Shown here piece after piece: positions 8,366 to 15,857 of a stretch of DNA of 64,000 nucleotides. Made by a program: the position numbers and the translations under genes. Under the pieces are notes generated by a model. That model did no database searches and had not been told where the DNA came from. It saw only the letters and a list, made by a program, of their open reading frames with translations. Numbering within the stretch: the first letter of the stretch is position 1; every line of letters begins with the position of its first letter. This DNA comes from an uncultured bacterium (lineage in GTDB: Bacteria > Actinomycetota > Coriobacteriia > Coriobacteriales > Coriobacteriaceae): assembly GCA_905214105.1 (NCBI GenBank), contig CAJMKK010000006.1, positions 106,667 to 170,666 of the forward strand, in the 5' to 3' direction.

Positions 8366-8413
8366 CCTCAACTTGAACCTTAAAGGTTCCAAAGGGTCAA
8401 GTTGAACTTGAGG
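8366..8413. promoter_or_regulatory. Tandem palindromic operator-like elements upstream of the secreted protein
   Basis: Two perfect odd palindromes lie close together: AACCTTAAAGGTT (8376-8388) and TCAAGTTGAACTTGA (8397-8411). They sit in a wider inverted arrangement running from CCTCAACTTGAA (8366) to TTGAACTTGAGG (8413). The pattern resembles dyads bound by MerR-family regulators such as SoxR. The bound protein is unknown; no MerR gene is in the window. Confidence 0.5.
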
Positions 8414-8538
8414 CTTTGGCTTTGACCTGCAGTTATGATGAATTGTTGAGAAACCATAGAGTTCAACTTTAACGTTACAGAGCCCTGTTTGAGAGGTGTT
8501 TTGGGCTGTAAAAGCTATCTCAACGTGGGGTTTTACAA

Positions 8539-9171
8539 CTACAGCGTGCCCTCCTGACGAGCCCGCTCAATCTCTTCGAGGGCCTCGGCAGGGGTGAACG
8601 AGCAAGTGCCGTCGCCGAACTTGACCACCTGGATGTCGTCGCCGATATGGACCTCTCCGCCCTTTAGTACCACGCCAAAAACGCCCTCGTGGGGAAAGAT
8701 GCAGTCGCCGGCGAGATAGTAGATGGCACAGCGTGTGTGGCAGACCTTGCCGATTTGGCTGATTTCGACAAGCACCTCGCTGCCAAGCTTGAGCTGCGTG
8801 CCCAAGGGGAGCGAGAGCAGATTGATGCCTTGCGTGGTGAAATTCTCCCCAAAGTCACCCTCGTGCACATCGAGCCCGCGCTCCTGCGCCGTCTGGATGG
8901 ACTCTGCAGCTAAAAAGGAAACCTGGCGGTGCCAATGCCCGGCGTGTGCGTCGGAGGTGAGGCCAAATTGCTCTATAACGGTGTCGTGTCCATCGGCGAC
9001 GGGCGACTTGCGCGTGCCCTTGTGCGCCGACGTGTTGATCGAGACGATGCGGGCGGGCCTGTCGTAGGCATCGTTTGCCGTGCGTAGGGGAACGGCCGTT
9101 TGTGCGCGTTCCGCCAGCTCGCGTTTCGCGGCATTGAGGATGGGGTTATCGGTCGGATGGTCTTGGGGCAC
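8539..9171 (-). CDS. MOSC domain protein
   Basis: A 210-residue cytoplasmic protein carrying a MOSC fold (about 40-185), related to molybdenum cofactor sulfurase C-termini and YiiM-like proteins. Motifs seen are FGLTSDAHAGHWHRQVSFLA, DFGENFTTQGI and KVCHTRCAIYY, which holds the conserved cysteine. The start is GTG 9171 with GAAAGG 7 nt upstream. MOSC proteins act in sulfur transfer to molybdopterin or in reduction of N-hydroxylated compounds; no molybdenum genes are nearby, so the substrate is open. Confidence 0.8.
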   Translation of the reverse strand: MPQDHPTDNPILNAAKRELAERAQTAVPLRTANDAYDRPARIVSINTSAHKGTRKSPVADGHDTVIEQFGLTSDAHAGHWHRQVSFLAAESIQTAQERGLDVHEGDFGENFTTQGINLLSLPLGTQLKLGSEVLVEISQIGKVCHTRCAIYYLAGDCIFPHEGVFGVVLKGGEVHIGDDIQVVKFGDGTCSFTPAEALEEIERARQEGTL

Positions 9172-9343
9172 GTGCGCGCCTTTCGTTTGAGGATGTCAAT
9201 ACGTTGAATCCTACAACAATGGTAGGTTCATTGCCCATTGTCATACAACGGTGAGCGCCATCTGCGTGCTGGCCTTCGTGCCGGACGATTGCGTCGATTG
9301 CCATAGATACGGTGGAACTTTGGGCGCCGGCGGTTTGGCACGC

Positions 9344-9349
9344 TAGAAT
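9344..9349 (+). promoter_or_regulatory. Candidate -10 element for the ATP-grasp gene
   Basis: TAGAAT lies 57 bp before the ATG at 9406. No good -35 is visible at 16-18 bp. The rest of 9172-9405 holds only a small CCTAC/GTAGG inverted repeat near 9209-9225 and no gene. Confidence 0.3.
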
Positions 9350-9405
9350 AAATCAGTTGCGCAAAGACCGCCCGTTGTGTGGGCAGTTCGTGATAGGAAG
9401 TTTCC

Positions 9406-10662
9406 ATGGCATTGCAGTTTACAGAGCGCGAGTTCATTCCCGTGCTGCTCGGTGGCGACATCAACGCCTATTCGGTGGCGCGCGCCTTCTACGAGGAGTA
9501 CCAGGTCAAGAGCCTGGTCTTTGGCAAGTACCAGACGGGTCCCGCGTACCGCAGCCAGATTATCGACTACACGCCCAACGTGGATATCGATACCATGCCC
9601 GTGATGCTCAGGACCGTCAACGGCATTGCCCAAGCGCATGCCGATAAGACGATTGTCCTTGTGGGCTGTGGCGATAACTATGTTGCCCTCGTGGCTCAGG
9701 CCAAGGATGCCCATGAGTTGGCGGATAACATCGTCGCGCCTTACGCTCCCTATAGCATGCTTGAGCAGTGTCAGAAGAAGGAGATCTTCTACGAGCTGTG
9801 CGAGAAGCACGGCGTGCCCTATCCGCATACCTTTACCTTCACCATGGCGATGCTGAACGACCAAGGCGAGGCACCTGCCGAAGTGCTCGACCAGATCGAT
9901 TTTCCCTACCCGATGATTCTGAAGCCTTCTGACGGCATCATGTGGTGGCAGCACGAGTTCGAGGGCCAGAAAAAGGCCTATGAGATTGCCGACCGTGCCG
10001 AGCTGGAACAGGTCATTCGCGACTCGTATGCCAGCGGCTACACCGACGACCTGATCTTGCAGGATCGCGTGCCCGGCAACGACGAGTACATGCGCGTGCT
10101 CACCAGTTATTCCGACCGCAACGGCAAGGTGCGCATGATGTGCCTGGGTCACGTGCTGCTCGAGGAGCATCAGCCTCACGGTGTCGGCAACCACGCCTGT
10201 ATCATCACCGAGCCCAATGATGAGCTCATGGGCGGTGTGCGCAAGTTGCTCGAGGACCTCCACTTTGTGGGCTATTCCAACTTTGACGTTAAGTACGACG
10301 AGCGCGACGGCTCGTTTAAGTTCTTCGATTTCAACACGCGCCAGGGCCGCAGCAACTACTACGTCACTAACAGCGGCTTTAACGTTGCCAAGTATGTGGT
10401 GGACGAGTATGTGTTCAACCGCCCGTTTGAGCCGGAGTTTGTGACGGCGCAGGACGAGGCGCTGTGGATGGTCGTCCCCATGGGCGTCGTCGACAAGTAC
10501 GTCAAGGATCCCGAGCTGCGCGCTAAGGTGCATCGTCTGGACAAGGAAGGCAAGGGCGCCGACCCTTCGTTTATGAAGGGCGACTTTGTCTTTAACCGCT
10601 GGCTGCGCATGTGGCACACCAAGCTGCGCCACTTTAAGCTGTTCAAGACGTATTACAAGTAG
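9406..10662 (+). CDS. ATP-grasp ligase, probable D-aspartate ligase type
   Basis: This 418-residue protein is an ATP-grasp carboxylate-amine ligase. The N-terminal domain begins VLLGGDINAYSVARAFYEEY; the ATP-binding region has YPMILKPSDG (about 168-177), LILQDRVPGNDEYMRVL, and YSNFDVKYDERDGSFKFFDFNTRQGRS whose Asp/Asn/Arg set resembles the metal-binding end of the fold. It is followed 84 nt later by an aspartate racemase gene. In Enterococcus faecium an ATP-grasp enzyme (Aslfm) adds racemase-made D-Asp to the lysine of the peptidoglycan precursor; the same role is inferred here. Other peptide-bond ligase roles are possible. Confidence 0.7.
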   Translation: MALQFTEREFIPVLLGGDINAYSVARAFYEEYQVKSLVFGKYQTGPAYRSQIIDYTPNVDIDTMPVMLRTVNGIAQAHADKTIVLVGCGDNYVALVAQAKDAHELADNIVAPYAPYSMLEQCQKKEIFYELCEKHGVPYPHTFTFTMAMLNDQGEAPAEVLDQIDFPYPMILKPSDGIMWWQHEFEGQKKAYEIADRAELEQVIRDSYASGYTDDLILQDRVPGNDEYMRVLTSYSDRNGKVRMMCLGHVLLEEHQPHGVGNHACIITEPNDELMGGVRKLLEDLHFVGYSNFDVKYDERDGSFKFFDFNTRQGRSNYYVTNSGFNVAKYVVDEYVFNRPFEPEFVTAQDEALWMVVPMGVVDKYVKDPELRAKVHRLDKEGKGADPSFMKGDFVFNRWLRMWHTKLRHFKLFKTYYK

Positions 10663-10746
10663 ATGAGTGCGGCGCCCGTCCGGTTTACATCGGGCGGGCG
10701 CGGGTATGATACGCGCAATTGCGCAAGCGTCACCAAGGAGGCGGCG

Positions 10747-11493
10747 ATGGAAAAGCTGGGAGTTATCGGCGGCATGGGCGCCGAGGCCACGTCGTATTAC
10801 TACGACCAGGTAGTGCGTCATACGGCTGCTGCCTGCGATCAGGAACATATCGACATGGTGGTGCTCTCCAAGTCGACCATGCCCGACCGCACGCTTGCCA
10901 TTAAGACCGGCGAGCATGCCAAGCTGCTGGCGACCATGAAAGAGTGTGCCCAGGCACTCGAGTCGCTGGGCTGTGCGCACATTGCCATTCCCTGCAACAC
11001 GTCGCACTACTTCTACGACCAGATCCAGTCGTTTACGAAGGTGCCGATTATTCACATGCCGCGTGAGTCGGTGCGCTATGCCCTTGCGGGTGCGGTGATG
11101 GGGGAGCGCGAGTTCGACCCCAACCTGAGTATGCCGGCCGAGTCGGTGCACAAGATTGGCATCATGGGCACCGACGGAACCGTGGGCGCGGGCGTCTACG
11201 GCCGCGAATGCGAGGCTGCGGGTGTTGAGGTCGTCTATCCCAGCGAGAAACGTCAGAACGATGTGATGTCGCTTATCTACGATGATGTGAAGGCCGGACG
11301 TGAGCCCGATATGGATAAGTTCGACCGCGTGATGTGGGAGTTCGCCCGTAGCGGCTGCGACCGTGTCATTCTGGCCTGCACCGAGCTATCGGTGCTGCAG
11401 AAGTATCGAGAGATGCCCGAGATCACCCTCGATGCCATGGATGTCCTGGTGCGCGAATCCATCATCCGCAGCGGCGCCCCCTACCGCCTCTAG
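10747..11493 (+). CDS. Aspartate/glutamate racemase family protein
   Basis: This is a cofactor-independent amino acid racemase of 248 residues that uses two cysteines as acid/base pair: PCNTSH (about Cys82) and ACTELS (about Cys209). The start motif KLGVIGGMGAEAT is characteristic of aspartate racemases (RacD/YgeA) rather than MurI. ATG 10747 has AAGGAGG 5 nt upstream. It lies downstream of the ATP-grasp ligase, with a weak promoter-like TTTACA/TATGAT pair (10684-10710) in between, so it may be partly independently expressed. It probably supplies D-aspartate for the cell wall. Confidence 0.85.
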   Translation: MEKLGVIGGMGAEATSYYYDQVVRHTAAACDQEHIDMVVLSKSTMPDRTLAIKTGEHAKLLATMKECAQALESLGCAHIAIPCNTSHYFYDQIQSFTKVPIIHMPRESVRYALAGAVMGEREFDPNLSMPAESVHKIGIMGTDGTVGAGVYGRECEAAGVEVVYPSEKRQNDVMSLIYDDVKAGREPDMDKFDRVMWEFARSGCDRVILACTELSVLQKYREMPEITLDAMDVLVRESIIRSGAPYRL

Positions 11494-11499
11494 CTTCCG

Positions 11500-11527
11500 A
11501 CCTGTCAAAAAGGGACAGGTTAATTTT
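11500..11527 (+). terminator. Terminator of the racemase gene
   Basis: ACCTGTC (11500-11506) and GACAGGT (11514-11520) form a 7-bp stem followed by TAATTTT. Confidence 0.55.
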
Positions 11528-11552
11528 GGTAGGTTTTATCTGGTGAAACAGT

Positions 11553-11590
11553 AAAGGCCTCGGCTCGTTTGGTGCGAGCCGAGGCCTTTT
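11553..11590. terminator. Bidirectional terminator between racemase and ecfT
   Basis: A 15-bp perfect stem (AAAGGCCTCGGCTCG with its complement at 11574-11588) and a 6-nt loop is flanked by A and T runs. It lies between the converging racemase and ecfT genes and ends the ECF operon on the minus strand. Confidence 0.85.
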
Positions 11591-11618
11591 GCGTTGGACG
11601 GTTGCTGTCGGTGGCGAA

Positions 11619-12365
11619 CTAGAACAGGAAGCCGATGGCGATGAGGGCGATGCTGACGATGAGCACGGCGATGTCCAGGCCCTTGATGGGGTAGCGCTTG
11701 TACGAGCTGACGCGTGTGCGCAGATAGAAGCCGCGCTGTTCTGCCGCCAAGGCTGTGGCATCGGTCTTGCCCACGCTCGAGATGAGCAGTGGCACGCACA
11801 GTGGCAGCATGAGCTTAAGCTTCTTGATGGGGTTCTTGGTGTCGTACTCGACGCCGCGTGCGGTCTGCGCTTCCATGATGGCGTTCATCTCCTGACCAAA
11901 CACCGGAACAAAGCGCAGCGCCGTGGTAAAGGTGAAGGCATAGCGATACGGTACGTGCAGCACCTCGACGCAGGCGTTGGCAAGGTCGTTGAGCTTGGTC
12001 ACCATGAGCATGAGGATGAGTGGCAGCGCCACGCCCAGCAGGCGCAGACAGGCCTTCGATCCTGTGATGAGGCCCGTGTCGGTGATAAAGCCCCACACCA
12101 CGTTGCCGTCGCGCATAAAGGCCAGCTGGAGCACCAGCATGATAAGCGCGAGCGGAATCAGCAACTTGAGCAACGAGAACAGACGGTCGACGACGCCGGC
12201 ATAGGCACCCAGCGCAAGGGTGAGTACCAAAAAGCCCAGCAGCGCCACGTAGGTGTCGGACAAGAAGATGCCGACGATGATGGCGGCGGCGAGGCCCAAT
12301 TTGACGACGGGGTTCAGGCGATGCAGTAGCGTATCGCCTGGCATGTAGTCGATGACGTTAACCAC
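11619..12365 (-). CDS. ecfT: ECF transporter T component
   Basis: This is the transmembrane coupling subunit of an energy-coupling factor importer. It has 5-6 hydrophobic segments, a long cytoplasmic helix pair between them and the ALRFVPVFGQEMNAIMEAQTARG region containing the EAQxARG signature that contacts the ATPases. The gene overlaps the end of the ATPase gene; I chose GTG 12365 in that overlap. It is the last gene of the operon leader-S2-S1-AA-T, which makes the operon a self-contained transporter. Confidence 0.87.
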   Translation of the reverse strand: MVNVIDYMPGDTLLHRLNPVVKLGLAAAIIVGIFLSDTYVALLGFLVLTLALGAYAGVVDRLFSLLKLLIPLALIMLVLQLAFMRDGNVVWGFITDTGLITGSKACLRLLGVALPLILMLMVTKLNDLANACVEVLHVPYRYAFTFTTALRFVPVFGQEMNAIMEAQTARGVEYDTKNPIKKLKLMLPLCVPLLISSVGKTDATALAAEQRGFYLRTRVSSYKRYPIKGLDIAVLIVSIALIAIGFLF

Positions 12366-14109
12366 GGCGGACCATCTCCTTGGTAATGCGAACGACATCG
12401 CTGACCTCGCTCACCTGCGCAAAAGCGGGCGAGACGGAAGATGCCAGACGGCGCGAGAGTTCAATAACCTGGGGCGGCTCAACATAGGCACGCTGCATGA
12501 GATCGATGTTCGAGAATAGCTCGTGCGTGCGGCCGCGGTCGAGGATGCGACCGTCGGCCATTACCACAATGCGCTCGGCAAAATCCGAGACGACTTCCAT
12601 ATCGTGGCAGACCATAATCACGGCGCAGCCGCGCTCGGCCATGGTGCGCACCGTTTCCATGACGGTCATGCACTCGCGGTAATCAAGGCCGCTCGTGGGC
12701 TCGTCGAGCACGACGATCTTGGGCTCAACCACTACGACGGAGGCAAGCGCCACCATTTGTCGCTGGCCGCGCGAAAGTGAGAAAGGTGCCTCATCGGCAG
12801 GCAGGCCAAAGCGGTCGATAACAAGTTGAGCACGGCGCAGAGCCTCGGCACGGTCGATGCCGGCAAGCTCCAGGCCAAAAGCGACCTCGTCGAGTACGGT
12901 ATCCTTGCAGATCTGGCGGTCGGGGTTTTGGAAGAGCGTTGCGACCTCGCGGGCAATGCGGCTCGTGGGAACGGCTGCGGTATCCAACCCCGTGACGCGC
13001 ACGCTGCCCGAGGCGGGCTTAAGCAGGCCTGTGAGCAGCTTGGTGAGCGTGGTCTTGCCGGCACCGTTTTGGCCGACGATGCCCACGAGCTCGCCAGGAT
13101 AGAGCGTCAGGCTTAGGTCGTGGACGGCGGCGCCGCCATTGGGATAGGCAAACTCAACGTGATCGAAGGTGAGCACGGGCTCGGCGTCCTTGGCATGAGG
13201 GCGCAACGACGGTGCATGCGGGGAGCCGGCGGGCGCCTGGGCTTCGCTGGCCGCGTGTGCGGGGTCGACGATGCCCGAAATCAGGCGCTCGGCCTCGTCG
13301 ACATCCAAGCAAGGGGTACCGCTTACCAGGCCATCGGCCTCGAGGCTATTGAAGATACGCGTGACGCGAGGGCAGTCGACGCCGATGGCACGGAGCTCGT
13401 CGGTATGCGCGAAAACCTCGTGTGGCTCGCCCTGCAGCGCGATTTCGCCATGGTTGAGCACGAGCACGCGGTTGCAGTACTCCGAGAGCAGGGCGACCTT
13501 TTGCTCAACGACGACGATGGTGATTCCAAGTGCGCGGTTTGCCTCACGCAGCGTCTCGAAGACCAGCGTGGAGCTGGCAGGGTCGAGTGCCGCGGTGGGC
13601 TCGTCGAGAACCAAGACGCGCGGACGCATAGCGAGGATGGCGGCGATGGCTACCTTTTGCTTCTGTCCGCCCGAGAGGGTGGCAATCTCGCGGTCGCGCA
13701 GGTCGCTGATGCCGACGGTCTCGAGCGTTTCGCTCACGCGCTGCTCGATCTGGTCGTGGGGAACGCCAAAGTTCTCGAGGCCAAAGAGCATCTCGTCCTC
13801 GACGACCGAAGCGACCATCTGCGTGTCGATATCCTGCAGCACGCTGCCGACGATTTGCGACACGTCGGTGAGCGAGGCTTCGCAGGTGTCGTGGCCGTCA
13901 ACCATGACGGACCCAAAGAACGTGCCGGTGTAGTGGTGGGGCACGGCACCTGACAGGCAGGCGGCAAGCGTGGACTTGCCGGCGCCCGAGGGTCCGATGA
14001 TGCCGATGAAATCTCCCTTGTTCACGCTGAGCGAGATGTGGCTGAGCGCCCGCTCGGTTTGCGTGCCATAGGAGAACGAGACATCGTCGACGTTGATGAT
14101 CGTTTCCAT
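12358..14109 (-). CDS. ECF transporter double ATPase (EcfA-EcfA' fused in one chain)
   Basis: A 583-residue chain contains two ABC ATPase domains. Domain 1 has GPSGAGKST (about 38-46), LSGGQKQKVA and VLVLDEPTAALD. Domain 2, after a Pro/Ala linker (about 285-305), has GQNGAGKTT, LSRGQRQMVA with Arg in the signature, and IVVLDEPTSGLD. In many ECF systems these are separate EcfA1 and EcfA2 proteins; here they are fused. It energises uptake of whatever the two S components bind. It overlaps ecfT by 8 nt and follows S component 1 after 130 bp holding two hairpins. Confidence 0.9.
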   Translation of the reverse strand: METIINVDDVSFSYGTQTERALSHISLSVNKGDFIGIIGPSGAGKSTLAACLSGAVPHHYTGTFFGSVMVDGHDTCEASLTDVSQIVGSVLQDIDTQMVASVVEDEMLFGLENFGVPHDQIEQRVSETLETVGISDLRDREIATLSGGQKQKVAIAAILAMRPRVLVLDEPTAALDPASSTLVFETLREANRALGITIVVVEQKVALLSEYCNRVLVLNHGEIALQGEPHEVFAHTDELRAIGVDCPRVTRIFNSLEADGLVSGTPCLDVDEAERLISGIVDPAHAASEAQAPAGSPHAPSLRPHAKDAEPVLTFDHVEFAYPNGGAAVHDLSLTLYPGELVGIVGQNGAGKTTLTKLLTGLLKPASGSVRVTGLDTAAVPTSRIAREVATLFQNPDRQICKDTVLDEVAFGLELAGIDRAEALRRAQLVIDRFGLPADEAPFSLSRGQRQMVALASVVVVEPKIVVLDEPTSGLDYRECMTVMETVRTMAERGCAVIMVCHDMEVVSDFAERIVVMADGRILDRGRTHELFSNIDLMQRAYVEPPQVIELSRRLASSVSPAFAQVSEVSDVVRITKEMVRRG

Positions 14110-14121
14110 GGATACCTTTCA

Positions 14122-14171
14122 TAGTCATTGGGGACGTTCTTACATGACTAGTCGTTTAAGAACGTCCCCAA
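14122..14171. repeat. Copy 1 of a direct repeat bracketing S component 1, forming a 15-bp hairpin
   Basis: AGTCATTGGGGACGTT (14122) runs through ATGACTAGTCGTTT and closes as an inverted repeat: TTGGGGACGTTCTTA (14128-14142) pairs with 14157-14171. A related copy lies at 14850-14886 on the other side of the 14240-14791 gene. Confidence 0.65.
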
Positions 14172-14199
14172 GAGCTAGTTGTCTGGGACAGTCTTTGAT

Positions 14200-14227
14200 G
14201 ACGGGGCCGTGGAGTTGCGGCCCCGTC
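14200..14227 (-). terminator. Hairpin after S component 1
   Basis: GACGGGGCCG and CGGCCCCGTC form a 10-bp stem with an 8-nt loop just after the S component stop. There is no T-run, so it may be an mRNA-stabilising or attenuating structure inside the operon. Confidence 0.45.
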
Positions 14228-14239
14228 CATCATATCAGG

Positions 14240-14791
14240 CTATTTGTTGAGCACCTTGCGGAGGGGGAAGAAGAGGGCCTGGACCACGACGGCGTTGAAG
14301 ACGGCAGTGCCGAGCACGATGGGCACCTTGGCGAGCGCCGTGGGCAGCGCGGCACCCATGATGACGGTGCCCAGGGCGGCGAAGAGGGCACCCGAGACCA
14401 GGGTGGTGAGCAGACCGGCGATGAAGGGGTTGACCTTGCTGCCGCCGATGTTTGACTTGACGAGCGCTGCCATCGTCAGCGCGCCGGCAAGCTCGGTGAC
14501 AAAGTTGAGGCCAGGGATTGACGTGGTGATTTGGATAACGGCTGCCGACAGGATGCCAAAGATGGCGGCCTGGGCAAAGCTCGCCTGCGTGAGCGCGATG
14601 GCTAGGGCATAGGCGGCGATGATGAACTGAGGTTTAATTCCCGTAACCGCCAGAGCGTTGCCTACGGTCATGTTGAGGATAAAGCCGGCGGCAAGCAGGA
14701 CGGCGAGCAGGACCAACGAGGTGATATCGAGGATGCCTTTGTCGGAAGCGGCGTTGGCAGAAATAGTACGAGCCTGAGTGCTGGTGGCCAT
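14240..14791 (-). CDS. ECF transporter S component 1
   Basis: A hydrophobic 183-residue protein with about six membrane segments after a polar N-terminus of some 20 residues. It shares with the next gene upstream the pattern LVLLA(V/I)LLAAGFILN, SAAVIQITT and a C-terminal FNA-VV-AL--P, so the two are paralogues. It is the substrate-binding membrane subunit of the ECF importer. The start ATG 14791 follows GAAAGGA by about 8 nt. The Trp-codon leader at the head of the operon suggests tryptophan or a related indole compound as substrate, but which of the two S proteins binds it cannot be read from sequence. Confidence 0.8.
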   Translation of the reverse strand: MATSTQARTISANAASDKGILDITSLVLLAVLLAAGFILNMTVGNALAVTGIKPQFIIAAYALAIALTQASFAQAAIFGILSAAVIQITTSIPGLNFVTELAGALTMAALVKSNIGGSKVNPFIAGLLTTLVSGALFAALGTVIMGAALPTALAKVPIVLGTAVFNAVVVQALFFPLRKVLNK

Positions 14792-14849
14792 GATGGGTTC
14801 CTTTCGGAGGGAATTTTGATATAGCAGTGCCTATGCCTTCAGATGAAGG

Positions 14850-14886
14850 TAGTCATTGGGGAAGTTTTTGAATGACTAGTCGTTTT
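14850..14886. repeat. Copy 2 of the direct repeat bracketing S component 1
   Basis: AGTCATTGGGGAAGTT followed by ATGACTAGTCGTTT matches copy 1 at 14122 with a few changes. AGTCATT and AATGACT inside it form a short inverted repeat; the longer stem of copy 1 has decayed here. Confidence 0.6.
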
Positions 14887-14907
14887 TGAATAATGGAGCA
14901 CGGAGAC

Positions 14908-15006
14908 GGCTTTACGAGGGGCCACAGGTTGGCGCGAAAGAGGAGCGAAGCGTACTTGGGTACGCGAGCGACGAATGAACGCCAAGATGGGGTGGCTCGT
15001 AAAGCC
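14908..15006. repeat. Nested inverted repeat between the two S component genes
   Basis: Outer arms GGCTTTACGAG (14908-14918) and CTCGTAAAGCC (14996-15006), middle arms TTGGCG/CGCCAA (14929/14980) and an inner GCGTAC-TTGG-GTACGC hairpin (14950-14965) nest in one 99-bp element. It begins at the 3' end of the S component 2 gene. Confidence 0.65.
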
Positions 15007-15013
15007 GAGCGGG

Positions 15014-15586
15014 TTAGTTGAGCCTAAGGGCCTTCTGGATGGGCAGGTAGAGGGCGCCGACCAGAATGGCGTTAAAGACGGCGGTCATGGCGACGACGGG
15101 CAGCATGGTGGCGGCGAGCTCGCCTACCACGCCGAGCATGGCCATCTTGATGACCATGAAGATGACGCCGGAGACAAAGGTGGTCAGGAAGGTTGCGACA
15201 ATAGCGATGGCGGGCTTTACCTGACCGTTCTTGCCGGCGGCGTTGACGATGCCGGCCATGAGCATGGCGGCGATGCCCTCGGCGGCAAAATCGACGAACG
15301 GCGAAGTGGTGGTGATCTGGATCACGGCAGCCGAGATGAGGCCAATGACGAGCGCCTGGCCGATGTTGGGGCGAACGACCAGGATGGTGAGGCAGAAGGC
15401 CGAGATGATGAACTCGGGGCTGATCATGCCGCCCGAGATGCCCGAGATGGCCTTGCCGACGGTGAAGTTGAGGATGAAGCCGGCGGCGAGCAGGATGGCG
15501 AGCAGGACGAGGGCGCGGACATCGAGTTTGCCGCGGTCGGCGGTCTGGACGGTGCGGGGCTGGGTGGCGGTGGTGTTCTGAGACAT
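15014..15586 (-). CDS. ECF transporter S component 2, predicted tryptophan-related
   Basis: This is a 190-residue membrane protein with about six hydrophobic segments (from about residue 25) and the S-component style ILLAAGFILNFTVGKAI, MISPEFIISAF, LISAAVIQITTTSPF. It is first in the operon and directly follows the attenuator with its three Trp codons, the main evidence for substrate class. TrpP-type S components are established for Bacillus-group bacteria; relation to that family is only suggested by topology. ATG 15586 has AAAGGA about 8 nt upstream; a longer frame starting at 15616 lacks an SD. Confidence 0.82.
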   Translation of the reverse strand: MSQNTTATQPRTVQTADRGKLDVRALVLLAILLAAGFILNFTVGKAISGISGGMISPEFIISAFCLTILVVRPNIGQALVIGLISAAVIQITTTSPFVDFAAEGIAAMLMAGIVNAAGKNGQVKPAIAIVATFLTTFVSGVIFMVIKMAMLGVVGELAATMLPVVAMTAVFNAILVGALYLPIQKALRLN

Positions 15587-15631
15587 GGTGAAAATCCTTT
15601 CGGAAGGGGAGTGCAAGAGAAAAGCGGGGGC

Positions 15632-15761
15632 GCGTGATGCGAATGCGATCGGGCTCGAGATAGAAAAAGGCCCCCGGTCGAAACCGGAGGCCTTCTAATC
15701 ACCTAGAGCGCAAAAACAGGCGTGAGGGACTCACTGTCGACCGATCGTATTCGCATCACGC
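15632..15761 (-). repeat. Long-range 21-bp stem enclosing the attenuator terminator
   Basis: The leader peptide coding stretch at 15741-15761 and the region after the terminator at 15632-15652 are complementary over 21 nt with one mismatch. The stem covers the codons just after the Trp triplet and loops out the terminator. Confidence 0.75.
15664..15694 (-). terminator. Attenuator terminator before S component 2
   Basis: On the minus strand AAGGCCTCCGGT, loop TTCG, ACCGGGGGCCTT followed by TTTTC forms an intrinsic terminator 37 nt after the leader peptide stop and about 78 nt before the S component start. CGGTCGA near the end of the leader frame is complementary to TCGACCG in the terminator, giving a possible antiterminator. 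Confidence 0.82.
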
Positions 15762-15799
15762 CACCACCAGTTGTTAAGAGACGTCATCGTGTTCTTCAT
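15731..15799 (-). CDS. Tryptophan leader peptide (22 residues)
   Basis: A short frame, ATG 15799 to TGA 15731, encodes MKNTMTSLNN-WWW-RDANTIGRQ. Three consecutive TGG codons occupy positions 11-13. AAAGGAG lies 8 nt before the ATG. A rare amino acid repeated three times in a short leader followed by a terminator is the hallmark of ribosome-mediated attenuation. Stalling at Trp codons during tryptophan shortage would favour read-through into the ECF genes. GGCGTGA at the last Trp codon can pair with TCACGCC after the stop, the expected early pause hairpin. Confidence 0.88.
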   Translation of the reverse strand: MKNTMTSLNNWWWRDANTIGRQ

Positions 15800-15857
15800 G
15801 TCGGTGGCTCCTTTCGTGATGCCATGGCGCGGTCGCACCTAGTTGCTGTTGCGCTGC

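Noticed and set aside
7093..8376. A 427-codon plus-strand frame opposite the secreted coiled-coil protein
   Set aside because: The minus-strand gene has a signal peptide, coiled coil and SD; the plus frame is a shadow.
9343..11151. A 602-codon minus-strand frame opposite the ATP-grasp and racemase genes
   Set aside because: Low-complexity translation, no SD, and both plus-strand genes have clear motifs.
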